Assembly: GCA_022712785.1 (NCBI GenBank)
Contig: JAFLJX010000076.1
Span: 1 to 7,643, forward strand
Length of the DNA stretch: 7,643 nucleotides
Direction: 5' to 3'
Origin: Mycoplasmatota bacterium
GTDB lineage: Bacteria > Bacillota_I > Bacilli_A > Izemoplasmatales > Izemoplasmataceae
The notes under the pieces were generated by a model. The model was given only the letters and a program-made list of their open reading frames with translations, did no database searches and had not been told where the DNA came from. Position 1 is the stretch's first letter. Every line of letters starts with the position of its first letter. The position numbers and the translations under genes were made by a program. Below are positions 1 through 6,701 of the stretch, in pieces.

Positions 1-465
1 ACACCAGAGAATGTATATAATTATTTAGATGGGTTAATTCAAGAAGATATTAAACAAAAAATTGAAAAATTCTCAGATGAAAAATTTAATGAATTCTTAA
101 AAGTTGTAGTATTAAGAGTCGTTGATACTTACTGGGTTCAACACATTGATCGAATGAGTGAATTAAGACAAGGTATAGGACTTCAATCTTATGCTCAAAT
201 GAATCCTTTAAGAGAGTATCAAGAAACTGGATTTACTATGTTTAATGATCTTATTTATTCAATTGAAGACAATGTTACTCGTTATGTATTAAGAGCGGTA
301 ATAAGAGATAACTTGCAACGTGTACAAGTTGCCAAACCAACTGCTACTCATTCAGGAAAAGAAGAAGTGACAAAGAAAAAACCTGTAACTACAAGTAAAG
401 TAGGAAGAAATGATCCTTGTCCTTGTGGTAGTGGTAAAAAATATAAACAATGTCATGGAAGATAA
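1..465 (+). CDS. secA: SecA preprotein translocase ATPase, C-terminal part (5' end outside window)
   Basis: SecA is the cytoplasmic ATPase that pushes preproteins through the SecYEG channel. Only the last 154 residues are present, and the frame is open from base 1 to a TAA stop. The visible part matches the helical scaffold/wing end of SecA, with a conserved block (VVDTYWVQHIDRMSELRQG, then PLREYQETGF) at residues 41-78 of the fragment. A variable, lysine-rich linker follows. The protein ends in the SEC-C zinc-binding tail: C140, C142, C151 and H152 form the CxC-x8-CH pattern that binds zinc and, in well-studied SecAs, SecB or ribosomes. The ATPase domains lie upstream of the window. The ATG at 154 is internal and is not a start. 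The next gene is prfB, the same order as in Bacillus. Identification is very secure. Confidence 0.97.
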   Translation, partial: TPENVYNYLDGLIQEDIKQKIEKFSDEKFNEFLKVVVLRVVDTYWVQHIDRMSELRQGIGLQSYAQMNPLREYQETGFTMFNDLIYSIEDNVTRYVLRAVIRDNLQRVQVAKPTATHSGKEEVTKKKPVTTSKVGRNDPCPCGSGKKYKQCHGR

Positions 466-472
466 AATAAAT

Positions 473-494
473 CTCAAGAGAAATCTTGAGTTTT
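473..494 (+). terminator. GAAA-tetraloop hairpin with short T-run between secA and prfB
   Basis: A perfect 7-bp inverted repeat, CTCAAGA (473-479) and TCTTGAG (484-490), closes a GAAA loop (480-483) and is followed at once by TTTT (491-494), then GTCT. It starts 7 nt after the secA stop. The form is that of an intrinsic terminator, but the T-run is short and interrupted and the stem has only three G-C pairs, so termination is probably partial. It ends only 6 nt before the prfB ribosome binding site, which leaves no room for a new promoter after it. prfB must therefore be transcribed by readthrough or from a promoter inside secA. An RNA-processing or stability role is also possible. Confidence 0.55.
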
Positions 495-500
495 GTCTAT

Positions 501-506
501 GAGGAG
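501..506 (+). promoter_or_regulatory. Ribosome binding site of prfB
   Basis: GAGGAG lies 6 nt before the ATG at 513. It decides the start, since the in-frame TTG at 486 lies inside the hairpin arm and has no such site. Confidence 0.8.
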
Positions 507-512
507 AACGTT

Positions 513-1622
513 ATGCAAAAAAGTGAAATTAAGCAAGAATTAAACTTAATAAATTCTCTTTATGAGGATATTTTGAGTATGGTTAATTTTAAAGAATTAG
601 AAGATGAGGTTAAAGAAATAGTGAAAACAACTTATGTTCAAACTTTTTGGGATGATGTTGACTCAGCTAATAATACTATTAAAAAATTGAAAATGCTTAA
701 AAATAAATATAATAAAATCGTTGAATTTAAAGAGTTATACGAAGAGTGCATAATGACTTCTGATTTTTTACTTTCAGGTGAAGAAGTTGAGAATGAATTT
801 AAAGAATCAGTAGAATTATTAGTAAAAAAAGCTGATACACTTGGAGTGGAATTATTATTAAAAGAAGAAAATGATAAATTAAATGCAATTATAGAAATAC
901 ATCCTGGTGCTGGTGGAACTGAAAGTATGGACTGGGCTGAGATGTTGTTTAGAATGTATAAGAGATATGGTGAAACAAATAATTTAGAATATGAATTATT
1001 TGATTATTTAAATGGTGAAGAAGCCGGACTTAAAAGTGTTACTTTTGGGTTGAGAGGCGAAAATGTATATGGATACTTAAAGTCTGAAATTGGAGTTCAT
1101 AGACTTGTTAGGATTAGTCCTTTTGATAGTGGAGGTAGAAGACACACTAGTTTTGCTAGTGTAAATGTTATACCTGAAGTTGATGATTCTATTGAAATTG
1201 AAATTAATGAAAGTGACCTAAAAATCGATACTTTTAGAAGTAGTGGAGCTGGTGGACAAAGTGTAAACACTACAGATAGTGCTGTTAGGATTACACATTT
1301 ACCTACAAAACTAGTTGTTAACGTTCAAAACGAAAGATCACAAATTAAAAACAGAGCTCAAGCTATGCAAATTTTAAAAGGAAAATTATACCAACTTGAA
1401 GAAGAAAAAAAACATGCTGAATTGTCTAGTCATAGACAAACGGGTGTTTCAAATTCTTTTGGATCGCAAATCAGAAGTTATGTCATGCATCCATATTCAA
1501 TGGTTAAAGACCATAGAACAAACATTGAAACTGGGAATGTATCTAAGGTAATGGATGGATATATTGATCCTTTTATTAATGGATTTTTAAAACAGAAAGC
1601 AAAAGGTGAACCACATGATTAA
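513..1622 (+). CDS. prfB: Peptide chain release factor 2 (RF2), no programmed frameshift
   Basis: RF2 recognises UAA and UGA stop codons in the ribosomal A site and triggers peptide release. The protein has 369 residues, normal for the family. The N-terminal helical domain spans about 1-115. The PGAGGTESMDW block is at 131-141. The stop-codon recognition motif SPF, diagnostic for RF2 as against PxT in RF1, is at 202-204. The catalytic GGQ is at 247-249, within SGAGGQSVNTTDSAVRITH, where residue 250 is Ser instead of the usual His. The start at ATG 513 is supported by GAGGAG upstream and by co-linear N-terminal alignment with Bacillus RF2 (SEIRAEL against SEIKQEL). The usual in-frame UGA after about codon 24, used for autoregulatory +1 frameshifting, is absent: the aligned codons are GTT AAT. 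The 3' end overlaps the next gene by 8 nt. Confidence 0.97.
   Translation: MQKSEIKQELNLINSLYEDILSMVNFKELEDEVKEIVKTTYVQTFWDDVDSANNTIKKLKMLKNKYNKIVEFKELYEECIMTSDFLLSGEEVENEFKESVELLVKKADTLGVELLLKEENDKLNAIIEIHPGAGGTESMDWAEMLFRMYKRYGETNNLEYELFDYLNGEEAGLKSVTFGLRGENVYGYLKSEIGVHRLVRISPFDSGGRRHTSFASVNVIPEVDDSIEIEINESDLKIDTFRSSGAGGQSVNTTDSAVRITHLPTKLVVNVQNERSQIKNRAQAMQILKGKLYQLEEEKKHAELSSHRQTGVSNSFGSQIRSYVMHPYSMVKDHRTNIETGNVSKVMDGYIDPFINGFLKQKAKGEPHD
1602..1609 (+). promoter_or_regulatory. Ribosome binding site of the YitT gene, inside prfB
   Basis: AAAGGTGA lies within the last prfB codons, 5 nt before ATG 1615. It favours this start over an in-frame GTG at 1606, which is part of the site itself. Confidence 0.7.
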
Positions 1623-2499
1623 ACAAAAAAGATTAAAAGTAATTTCAAAATATGAAAGATATATAATGATAAGTATCGGTATTATAATAATGAGCTTAGG
1701 ATTCTATTATTTTATAATTCCCTCAGATTTAGTTGTAGGAGGTGTTACTGGTCTTGGATTAGTTCTTTCAGTTACATTTGAAGGATTTCCTATTAGTGTA
1801 TTTATACTTATATTAAATATTGTGTTATTAGTAGTAGGACTAATATTTTTAGGTAAAAAGGTATTTTTCAGAAGTATCTATGGAAGTTTATTATTCCCAT
1901 TGGTTTTATTTTTGATGGAGACATTTTTACCACTCATAGACATCAAAGATGATTTAGTTTTAGCCGTAATTTTTGGTGGTGTTTTACTTGGTGTTGGGTT
2001 TGGTCTTGTCATAAAATACGGTGGTACAAGTGGTGGTACTGACATACCGATTAAAATTTTGAATAAGAAATTTAAAATGCCAATTAGTCTAGCATTGTAT
2101 TCCACTGATGGCATTATTGTTTTATTAGGTGTACTTGTTTTTTATAGTGAACACGGTATAAACGCAGGTCTTTACGCTTTAATAACAATGTTTATTAGTG
2201 GTAAAGTTGCGGACATGGTTATTGTTGGTAGTAATAGTAAAAAAGCAGTTCAGATTATTACTGATTTTCCAACTGAAATTAAACAAGCAATTTATGAGTT
2301 TGTATATCGAGGAGTAACTGAAGTTAAAATTAGAGGTGGATTCAGTAAAAAAGATAAAATTATGCTTGTTACTGTAATTACTAAGCAAGAGTATTACTTT
2401 ATTAGAAATATAATCGCAAGAATTGATGAAAATGCGTTTGTTTATGTAACTCCAGCAACGGAGATACATGGTGAATTTGAAGAAAGAGAGAGTGATTAA
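1615..2499 (+). CDS. YitT/DUF161-family membrane protein with C-terminal DUF2179
   Basis: This is a 294-residue predicted inner-membrane protein of the YitT family, whose molecular function is not established. Hydrophobic segments lie at about 16-35, 41-53, 61-79, 86-104, 113-133, 158-176 and 183-204; the exact number of helices is uncertain. The family signature GGTSGGTDI is at 136-144, after the fourth or fifth helix. Residues about 208-286 form a soluble C-terminal DUF2179 domain, with the recognisable pieces YRGVTEVKIRGGFSKKDKI and IDENAFVYVTPATEIHGE. The tail reads HGEFEERESD where the family often has GEGF. The ATG at 1615 has a good ribosome binding site and overlaps the prfB stop (ATGATTAA), so translation is probably coupled to prfB. 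The next gene starts 1 nt after the stop. Family assignment is strong; no substrate should be inferred. Confidence 0.9.
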   Translation: MIKQKRLKVISKYERYIMISIGIIIMSLGFYYFIIPSDLVVGGVTGLGLVLSVTFEGFPISVFILILNIVLLVVGLIFLGKKVFFRSIYGSLLFPLVLFLMETFLPLIDIKDDLVLAVIFGGVLLGVGFGLVIKYGGTSGGTDIPIKILNKKFKMPISLALYSTDGIIVLLGVLVFYSEHGINAGLYALITMFISGKVADMVIVGSNSKKAVQIITDFPTEIKQAIYEFVYRGVTEVKIRGGFSKKDKIMLVTVITKQEYYFIRNIIARIDENAFVYVTPATEIHGEFEERESD

Positions 2500-2500
2500 T

Positions 2501-4045
2501 ATGTTTAAGAAAATATTATTTTTATTTAGTATTTTGGCTGTATCATTAACTTTAGTTGGGTGTGTTGATGACAATCCTATAGTTGAGGATGATGATTGTC
2601 CTATAGTTGAAGCAACTGAATGTCCGGTAGATGAAACTGAATGTCCATCATGTGATGTTTGTCCTAATTTAGAGGATGTTTGTCCTAATGCCGCAGAACT
2701 TTGTACATCATGTGAATTCACTGATGAACTTTTCTTAGAGGTATTAGAAATACTAGAATCTAATCATTTTTCTGAACCTAGTAAAGAACTACTAATTGAA
2801 GGTGCAATAGAAGGAATGATTGATGTACTTAATGATCCTTTTACTTCGTATTTTGATAGTTCACAAGTTGAATCATATGTTTCAGGCTTTGGAGAATCAT
2901 ATGTAGGTATTGGTGTTACTGTTCAATTTTTAGATGAACTTGTGGTCGTTCAATCTGTTTTTGAAGATGGACCAGCTGATATTGGTGGAATTAGAGCAAA
3001 TGATATTATTGTTGAAGTTGACGGTGTATCTACAATTGGACAAGATTTTTATGCAGTAATTGGGACAGTAATTGGTGACGAAGGAACTGATGTTACTATC
3101 GGTGTTGTTCGTAACGGAGTTGATGGAATACTTTATTTCACAATGACAAGAGCTGTGATTAGCAATCCTACTGTAGTTTACGAAACTTATCGTGAAGGTG
3201 CTGAATTAATTGGATATATAAAAGTAAATACCTTTGGAGCTCAAACTGCCTCTTTATTTGGGGAAGCAATTGATGATTTAGAATCACAAGGTATTGATTC
3301 TCTAATTATTGATCTAAGAATAAATGGTGGAGGATATTTAACTGCTGTTTTAAATATGTTAAGAGAATTTTTAGTTGACGATGATGTTCCAATGTTTTCA
3401 ACTGAAACTTACATAGATGGAACTGTAAATAGAGAAGACTATTTTGGATATAGAACTTCATCTAAGAGTTATGATATCGTAACTTTAGTGAACGGAAATA
3501 GTGCATCAGCCAGTGAAGTATTTGCAAGCGCTATGCAGGAACATGGCGGATACACTGTTGTTGGTGTTACAACCTATGGTAAAGGAACTATGCAAACTGA
3601 TATGGCTTTATCAGCTACTTTAGCTGATCAAATCCATATAACTATTGGTAAGTGGTTCACAAGCGATAATAACTGGGTTCATTATGATGGTGGAACTGAC
3701 GGAGTTACTCCTGATATTATTCAAGAGTTAAATGAATACGAAAGAGCTTATAAAGTATTTTTAATAGATGAAGAAATAATTATGTACGACACTGTGGATG
3801 ATAGAGTAGCTAATATACAGTTAGTTCTTACTATAATGGGTTATACAGTCAGAACTGATGGATATTATGATTTAGATACAAAAGACGCAGTGATGGAAAT
3901 ACAAACGAACAATGATTTACCTGTTACTGGTAATCTTGATAGTGATACTTTAGAAATTATTAATATAGCATTAAGCGATTATCAAAATAACTCAGATAAT
4001 GATACTCAGCTTCAAGCTGCGATTGATTATCTGACAGGTAATTAA
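2501..4045 (+). CDS. Lipoprotein S41 C-terminal processing protease (CtpA-like) with PDZ and peptidoglycan-binding-like domains
   Basis: This is a 514-residue exported serine protease. Residues 1-20 form a lipoprotein signal peptide ending in the lipobox LVGC, so Cys21 would be lipidated and the protein anchored on the outer face of the membrane. Residues 21-71 are an acidic stalk with nine cysteines; none was seen in the rest of the protein. An S41 N-terminal helical segment (about 74-125) includes EGMIDVLNDPFTSYFD. A PDZ domain (about 135-217) includes GPADIGGIRANDIIVEVDG. The S41 catalytic core has DLRINGGG at 271-278, SASASE at 334-339 and TYGKGTMQ at 358-365. By the 25-residue Ser-Lys spacing of the family, the catalytic residues should be Ser336 and Lys361, with Gln365. 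Residues about 434-490 resemble a PG_binding_1 domain, as in Bacillus CtpA. The tail QLQAAIDYL is typical of the family. The chosen ATG gives the signal peptide directly; an in-frame ATG at 2468 would put charged residues in front of it. Substrates are unknown. Confidence 0.93.
   Translation: MFKKILFLFSILAVSLTLVGCVDDNPIVEDDDCPIVEATECPVDETECPSCDVCPNLEDVCPNAAELCTSCEFTDELFLEVLEILESNHFSEPSKELLIEGAIEGMIDVLNDPFTSYFDSSQVESYVSGFGESYVGIGVTVQFLDELVVVQSVFEDGPADIGGIRANDIIVEVDGVSTIGQDFYAVIGTVIGDEGTDVTIGVVRNGVDGILYFTMTRAVISNPTVVYETYREGAELIGYIKVNTFGAQTASLFGEAIDDLESQGIDSLIIDLRINGGGYLTAVLNMLREFLVDDDVPMFSTETYIDGTVNREDYFGYRTSSKSYDIVTLVNGNSASASEVFASAMQEHGGYTVVGVTTYGKGTMQTDMALSATLADQIHITIGKWFTSDNNWVHYDGGTDGVTPDIIQELNEYERAYKVFLIDEEIIMYDTVDDRVANIQLVLTIMGYTVRTDGYYDLDTKDAVMEIQTNNDLPVTGNLDSDTLEIINIALSDYQNNSDNDTQLQAAIDYLTGN
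2575..2689 (+). repeat. Imperfect short direct repeats encoding the Cys-Pro stalk
   Basis: Two exact direct repeats lie in the stalk-coding region. TCCTATAGTTGA occurs at 2575-2586 and 2599-2610 (offset 24). GATGTTTGTCCTAAT occurs at 2654-2668 and 2675-2689 (offset 21). CATCATGTGA also recurs, at about 2647 and 2706. All offsets are multiples of 3, so copies stay in frame and yield repeated Cys-Pro units. This suggests that the stalk grew by small in-frame duplications. Confidence 0.7.
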
Positions 4046-4833
4046 TGGTATTTTTAGAAGAAATTAGTAAAACTAAAGGGAATCGCTATCTATTAAGTGT
4101 AAGAAACAAAAAAGAATTAGAAACGTATTTGGTTTACGAAAATACAATTGTTAAATATTGTTTATTGTCTCCAAGAGAGTTAAGTGATGAGGAATACAAT
4201 GTAATTAAAAAAGATAAAACAACTGATAAGTTGTATGAAAAAGCATTAAAATTTATTGAATACAAAATGAGAACTATAAGTGAAGTTAAAAAACACATAG
4301 GTAAAGAAGTTGAAGATATAGAAATGATTGAGAAAATAGTTAGCAAACTAAAAAGTAAGGGATATTTGAATGATGATTTTTATACTAAGACTTACATGAA
4401 TGAAAAGATTGATTATGATTTAGTAGGACCTAGGTATATTAGAGAAAAGCTAATTTTAAAAGGCATTAATTACGACATTATAGATTCTAATATAATTAAT
4501 TACAAAGAAGAAAGTCAGTTTGATAAAGTATTTGAATTAATTAAAAAGGAAACTAAGTATAAAATAAAAAAACCTTACAAAAAGGCTTATATGTCTTTAA
4601 AACAAAAATTGGTTAATAAAGGTTTTAGTTTAGGTGTTATTGAGTCGAGTTTATTGTCAAATATAGATTTAATAAAAGAATGTATTGATGAAGATTCATT
4701 AATTTTAAGAGAAGTTGATATACTGAAAAAGAAGTATGATTTTAGTGATTACCAAGAAAAATCTAAAGCAACAAAGAGTTTACTTAGTAAAGGATATAAC
4801 TATGAAACAATTAAGAAACACTTGAAAGGGTGA
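4045..4833 (+). CDS. recX: Regulatory protein RecX
   Basis: RecX binds RecA filaments and modulates recombination and the SOS response. The protein has 262 residues, close to Bacillus RecX (264), and is lysine-rich and mostly helical. The best-conserved block is the first three-helix repeat, at about 66-119: ALKFIEYKMRT, then VKKHI, then a GYLNDDFYTKTYMNEK stretch. A second repeat follows with GPRYIREKLILKGI (128-141), and further repeats contain KLVNKGFSLGVIESSL and SLLSKGYNYETIKKHL near the end. The N-terminal ~60 residues form the variable leading domain seen in Firmicute RecX. The start overlaps the protease stop by one base (TAATG), with only a weak AGGT in front, so translation probably depends on termination and restart. 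The stop is TGA, the only UGA stop among the complete genes here. recA is not in the window. Confidence 0.92.
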   Translation: MVFLEEISKTKGNRYLLSVRNKKELETYLVYENTIVKYCLLSPRELSDEEYNVIKKDKTTDKLYEKALKFIEYKMRTISEVKKHIGKEVEDIEMIEKIVSKLKSKGYLNDDFYTKTYMNEKIDYDLVGPRYIREKLILKGINYDIIDSNIINYKEESQFDKVFELIKKETKYKIKKPYKKAYMSLKQKLVNKGFSLGVIESSLLSNIDLIKECIDEDSLILREVDILKKKYDFSDYQEKSKATKSLLSKGYNYETIKKHLKG

Positions 4834-4834
4834 T
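4825..4834 (+). promoter_or_regulatory. glgB ribosome binding site containing the recX stop codon
   Basis: AAAGGGTGAT is a strong Shine-Dalgarno-like sequence before ATG 4839. Its TGA is the recX stop codon (4831-4833), so a ribosome ending recX sits on the glgB initiation signal. Confidence 0.75.
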
Positions 4835-4838
4835 ATAA

Positions 4839-6701
4839 ATGAGTTTTATCAGTAAGGAAGATTTATATTTTTTTAATCAAGGTAAATTGTTTGACAGTTA
4901 TCGTATTTTTGGTGCACATTTACTAAGAGATAAAGCAGGTAGTTTTATTGGAACTAGGTTTACTGTATGGGCTCCTCACGCTAAAGAAGTTAATGTAATG
5001 GGTGAGTTTAATGATTTTCAGTCTTGGGTTCATAACTTAGAAAAAATTGACGACGCAGGCATTTGGAGTATTACTATTAGTGATGCATATGAATGGAATA
5101 GTTATAAGTATGAAATTAAAACTTTTGACGGAAGAAACTTATATAAAAGTGATCCTTATGCATTTTTTAGTAGCGAAAGACCAGAGACGTTGTCAAAGAT
5201 ATATGATTTAGATGGATATCAATGGAAAGATAGTGAATTTTTGGATAAAAGAGATAGTAAAAATCCTTACGAATCACAAATGTCAATTTATGAAGTTCAT
5301 TTGGGTAGTTGGATGACTAAACCAAATGGTGGTTTTAATAAATATAATGAGTTTGTTGATTTACTAATTCCATATTTACTAGATAATAGTTTTACTCACC
5401 TTGAACTTATGCCTATTTACGAACACCCACTAGATCAATCATGGGGATACCAAGGAACAGGGTACTATAGCACTACTTCAAGATATGGTGTACCCAAAGA
5501 CTTGATGTACTTAATTGATAAGTGTCACGAGTTTAATATTGGTGTTATTTTAGATTGGGTTCCTGGACATATTTGCCGTGATGATCACGGGTTATATATG
5601 TTTGATGGTGAACCTCTTTATGAGTATAAAGAAAAAGAAAAAAGAGAAAATGAAGTTTGGGGAACAGCTAACCTAGACCTAGGTAAAGGTGAGGTTCAAA
5701 GTTTCTTGATTTCTAATGCGCTATATTGGATGAAATACTTCCATATTGATGGGTTTAGAATTGATGCTGTTTCTAATTTAATATACTATTTAGGTGACGC
5801 TAGTAATGGTATTAACGAAGGTGCGCTTGACTTCCTTAAAAAGTTAAGTACTGAAGTATTTAAAGAATTTAATAATGCGTTGTTAATTGCTGAAGATTCA
5901 ACAGCTTATCCAAAAGTTACTCATCCTGTTCATGATGGTGGACTTGGATTTAATTATAAATGGAACATGGGCTGGATGAATGATACATTAGAGTACTTTG
6001 GGAAAGACCCAGTACACAGAAAATATCATCATGATTCTATTACTTTTGGACTTGAATATGCGTTTAGTGAAAACTATGTTTTACCACTTAGTCACGACGA
6101 AGTAGTTCACGGTAAAAAATCACTTGTTAATAAAATGCCAGGGGATTACTGGCAAAAGTTTGCGAATTATAGATCATTAATGGGGTTATTCTTTACACAT
6201 CCAGGGAAAACATTACTATTTATGGGTGGAGAATTTGCTCAAATGCATGAGTGGAAAGATCATACTGAACTTGACTGGAATTTACTTGAATATCCTTTGC
6301 ACAACGGTGCAAAAAGATTTGTTAGGGATATGAATAGAGTAGTTAAAGATGAAAAATCACTTCATGAGTTGGATCATTCACATGAGGGTTTTCAATGGTT
6401 AGAAAGAGATAATAAAGATGCTTCAATATTTAGTTTTGTGAGATATGCTAAAGATAGATTTAATTTCACAGTAGTTGTATTGAACCTAACACCTATGGTA
6501 CATCATGATTACAGAGTTGGTGTTCCAAAAGCTGGTAAATATTATGAATTAATTAATAGTGATAGAGAAGTATATGGAGGATCTAATTTGTTTAATGGGG
6601 ATGAAATCTTTAGTAGTGAAGTTCCTATGCAAAATATGGATCAATCAATTCAAATAGTATTAAGTCCTTTAAGTATAACGATAATTAAATGTGGTGATTA
6701 A
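4839..6701 (+). CDS. glgB: 1,4-alpha-glucan branching enzyme (GH13)
   Basis: GlgB makes the alpha-1,6 branches of glycogen by cutting an alpha-1,4 chain and transferring it. The 620-residue length matches Firmicute enzymes (Bacillus about 627). An N-terminal CBM48 domain lies at about 20-110 (FTVWAPHAKEVNVMGEFNDF). The GH13 barrel follows, starting at about 149 (IYEVHLGSW), with SWGYQGTGYY at 201-210 and DWVPGH at 239-244. The nucleophile should be Asp309 in DGFRIDAV, the acid/base Glu352 in IAEDSTAYP (often AEES in other enzymes), and the third carboxylate Asp420 in LSHDEVVHGKKSL. The C-terminal all-beta domain covers about 515-618. All expected catalytic residues are intact. The gene starts 5 nt after recX with a strong ribosome binding site and is followed directly by glgC, marking the start of a glycogen operon. 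No promoter was seen in front of it. Confidence 0.96.
   Translation: MSFISKEDLYFFNQGKLFDSYRIFGAHLLRDKAGSFIGTRFTVWAPHAKEVNVMGEFNDFQSWVHNLEKIDDAGIWSITISDAYEWNSYKYEIKTFDGRNLYKSDPYAFFSSERPETLSKIYDLDGYQWKDSEFLDKRDSKNPYESQMSIYEVHLGSWMTKPNGGFNKYNEFVDLLIPYLLDNSFTHLELMPIYEHPLDQSWGYQGTGYYSTTSRYGVPKDLMYLIDKCHEFNIGVILDWVPGHICRDDHGLYMFDGEPLYEYKEKEKRENEVWGTANLDLGKGEVQSFLISNALYWMKYFHIDGFRIDAVSNLIYYLGDASNGINEGALDFLKKLSTEVFKEFNNALLIAEDSTAYPKVTHPVHDGGLGFNYKWNMGWMNDTLEYFGKDPVHRKYHHDSITFGLEYAFSENYVLPLSHDEVVHGKKSLVNKMPGDYWQKFANYRSLMGLFFTHPGKTLLFMGGEFAQMHEWKDHTELDWNLLEYPLHNGAKRFVRDMNRVVKDEKSLHELDHSHEGFQWLERDNKDASIFSFVRYAKDRFNFTVVVLNLTPMVHHDYRVGVPKAGKYYELINSDREVYGGSNLFNGDEIFSSEVPMQNMDQSIQIVLSPLSITIIKCGD
6693..6698 (+). 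promoter_or_regulatory. Ribosome binding site of glgC within the glgB 3' end
   Basis: GGTGAT in the last glgB codons precedes the TAA-ATG junction. It matches the 3' part of a Shine-Dalgarno sequence and supports initiation at 6702 coupled to glgB termination. Confidence 0.5.

Noticed and set aside
486..512. TTG at 486 as the prfB start, giving nine extra residues
   Set aside because: It lies inside the hairpin arm, has no ribosome binding site, and the ATG at 513 fits both GAGGAG and the family N terminus.
687..713. Promoter-like TTGAAA and TATAAT with a 15-bp spacer inside prfB
   Set aside because: The spacer is short, the site is inside a gene, and such matches are expected by chance in AT-rich DNA. 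Other TATAAT strings near 1662, 1683 and 1710 were set aside for the same reason.
1606..1614. GTG at 1606 as the YitT start
   Set aside because: The GTG is part of the Shine-Dalgarno sequence that serves ATG 1615.
2468..2500. ATG at 2468 as the protease start
   Set aside because: It would add 11 mostly charged residues before a complete lipoprotein signal peptide and overlap the YitT gene; ATG 2501 is the better start.
1878..2721. Open frames on the minus strand at 1878-2114 and 2179-2721, the latter with a Ser/Gly/His-rich repeat
   Set aside because: They are antisense shadows of the YitT and protease genes. The repetitive look of the second one is the complement of the Cys-Pro stalk repeats.
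4134..4346. Minus-strand open frame of 70 codons within recX
   Set aside because: Low-complexity Leu/Ser/Ile antisense of a well-supported gene, with no family resemblance.
4428..5684. 8-bp palindrome ACCTAGGT at 4428-4435 and again at 5677-5684
   Set aside because: Only two copies, both inside conserved coding regions, with no shared context; probably chance.
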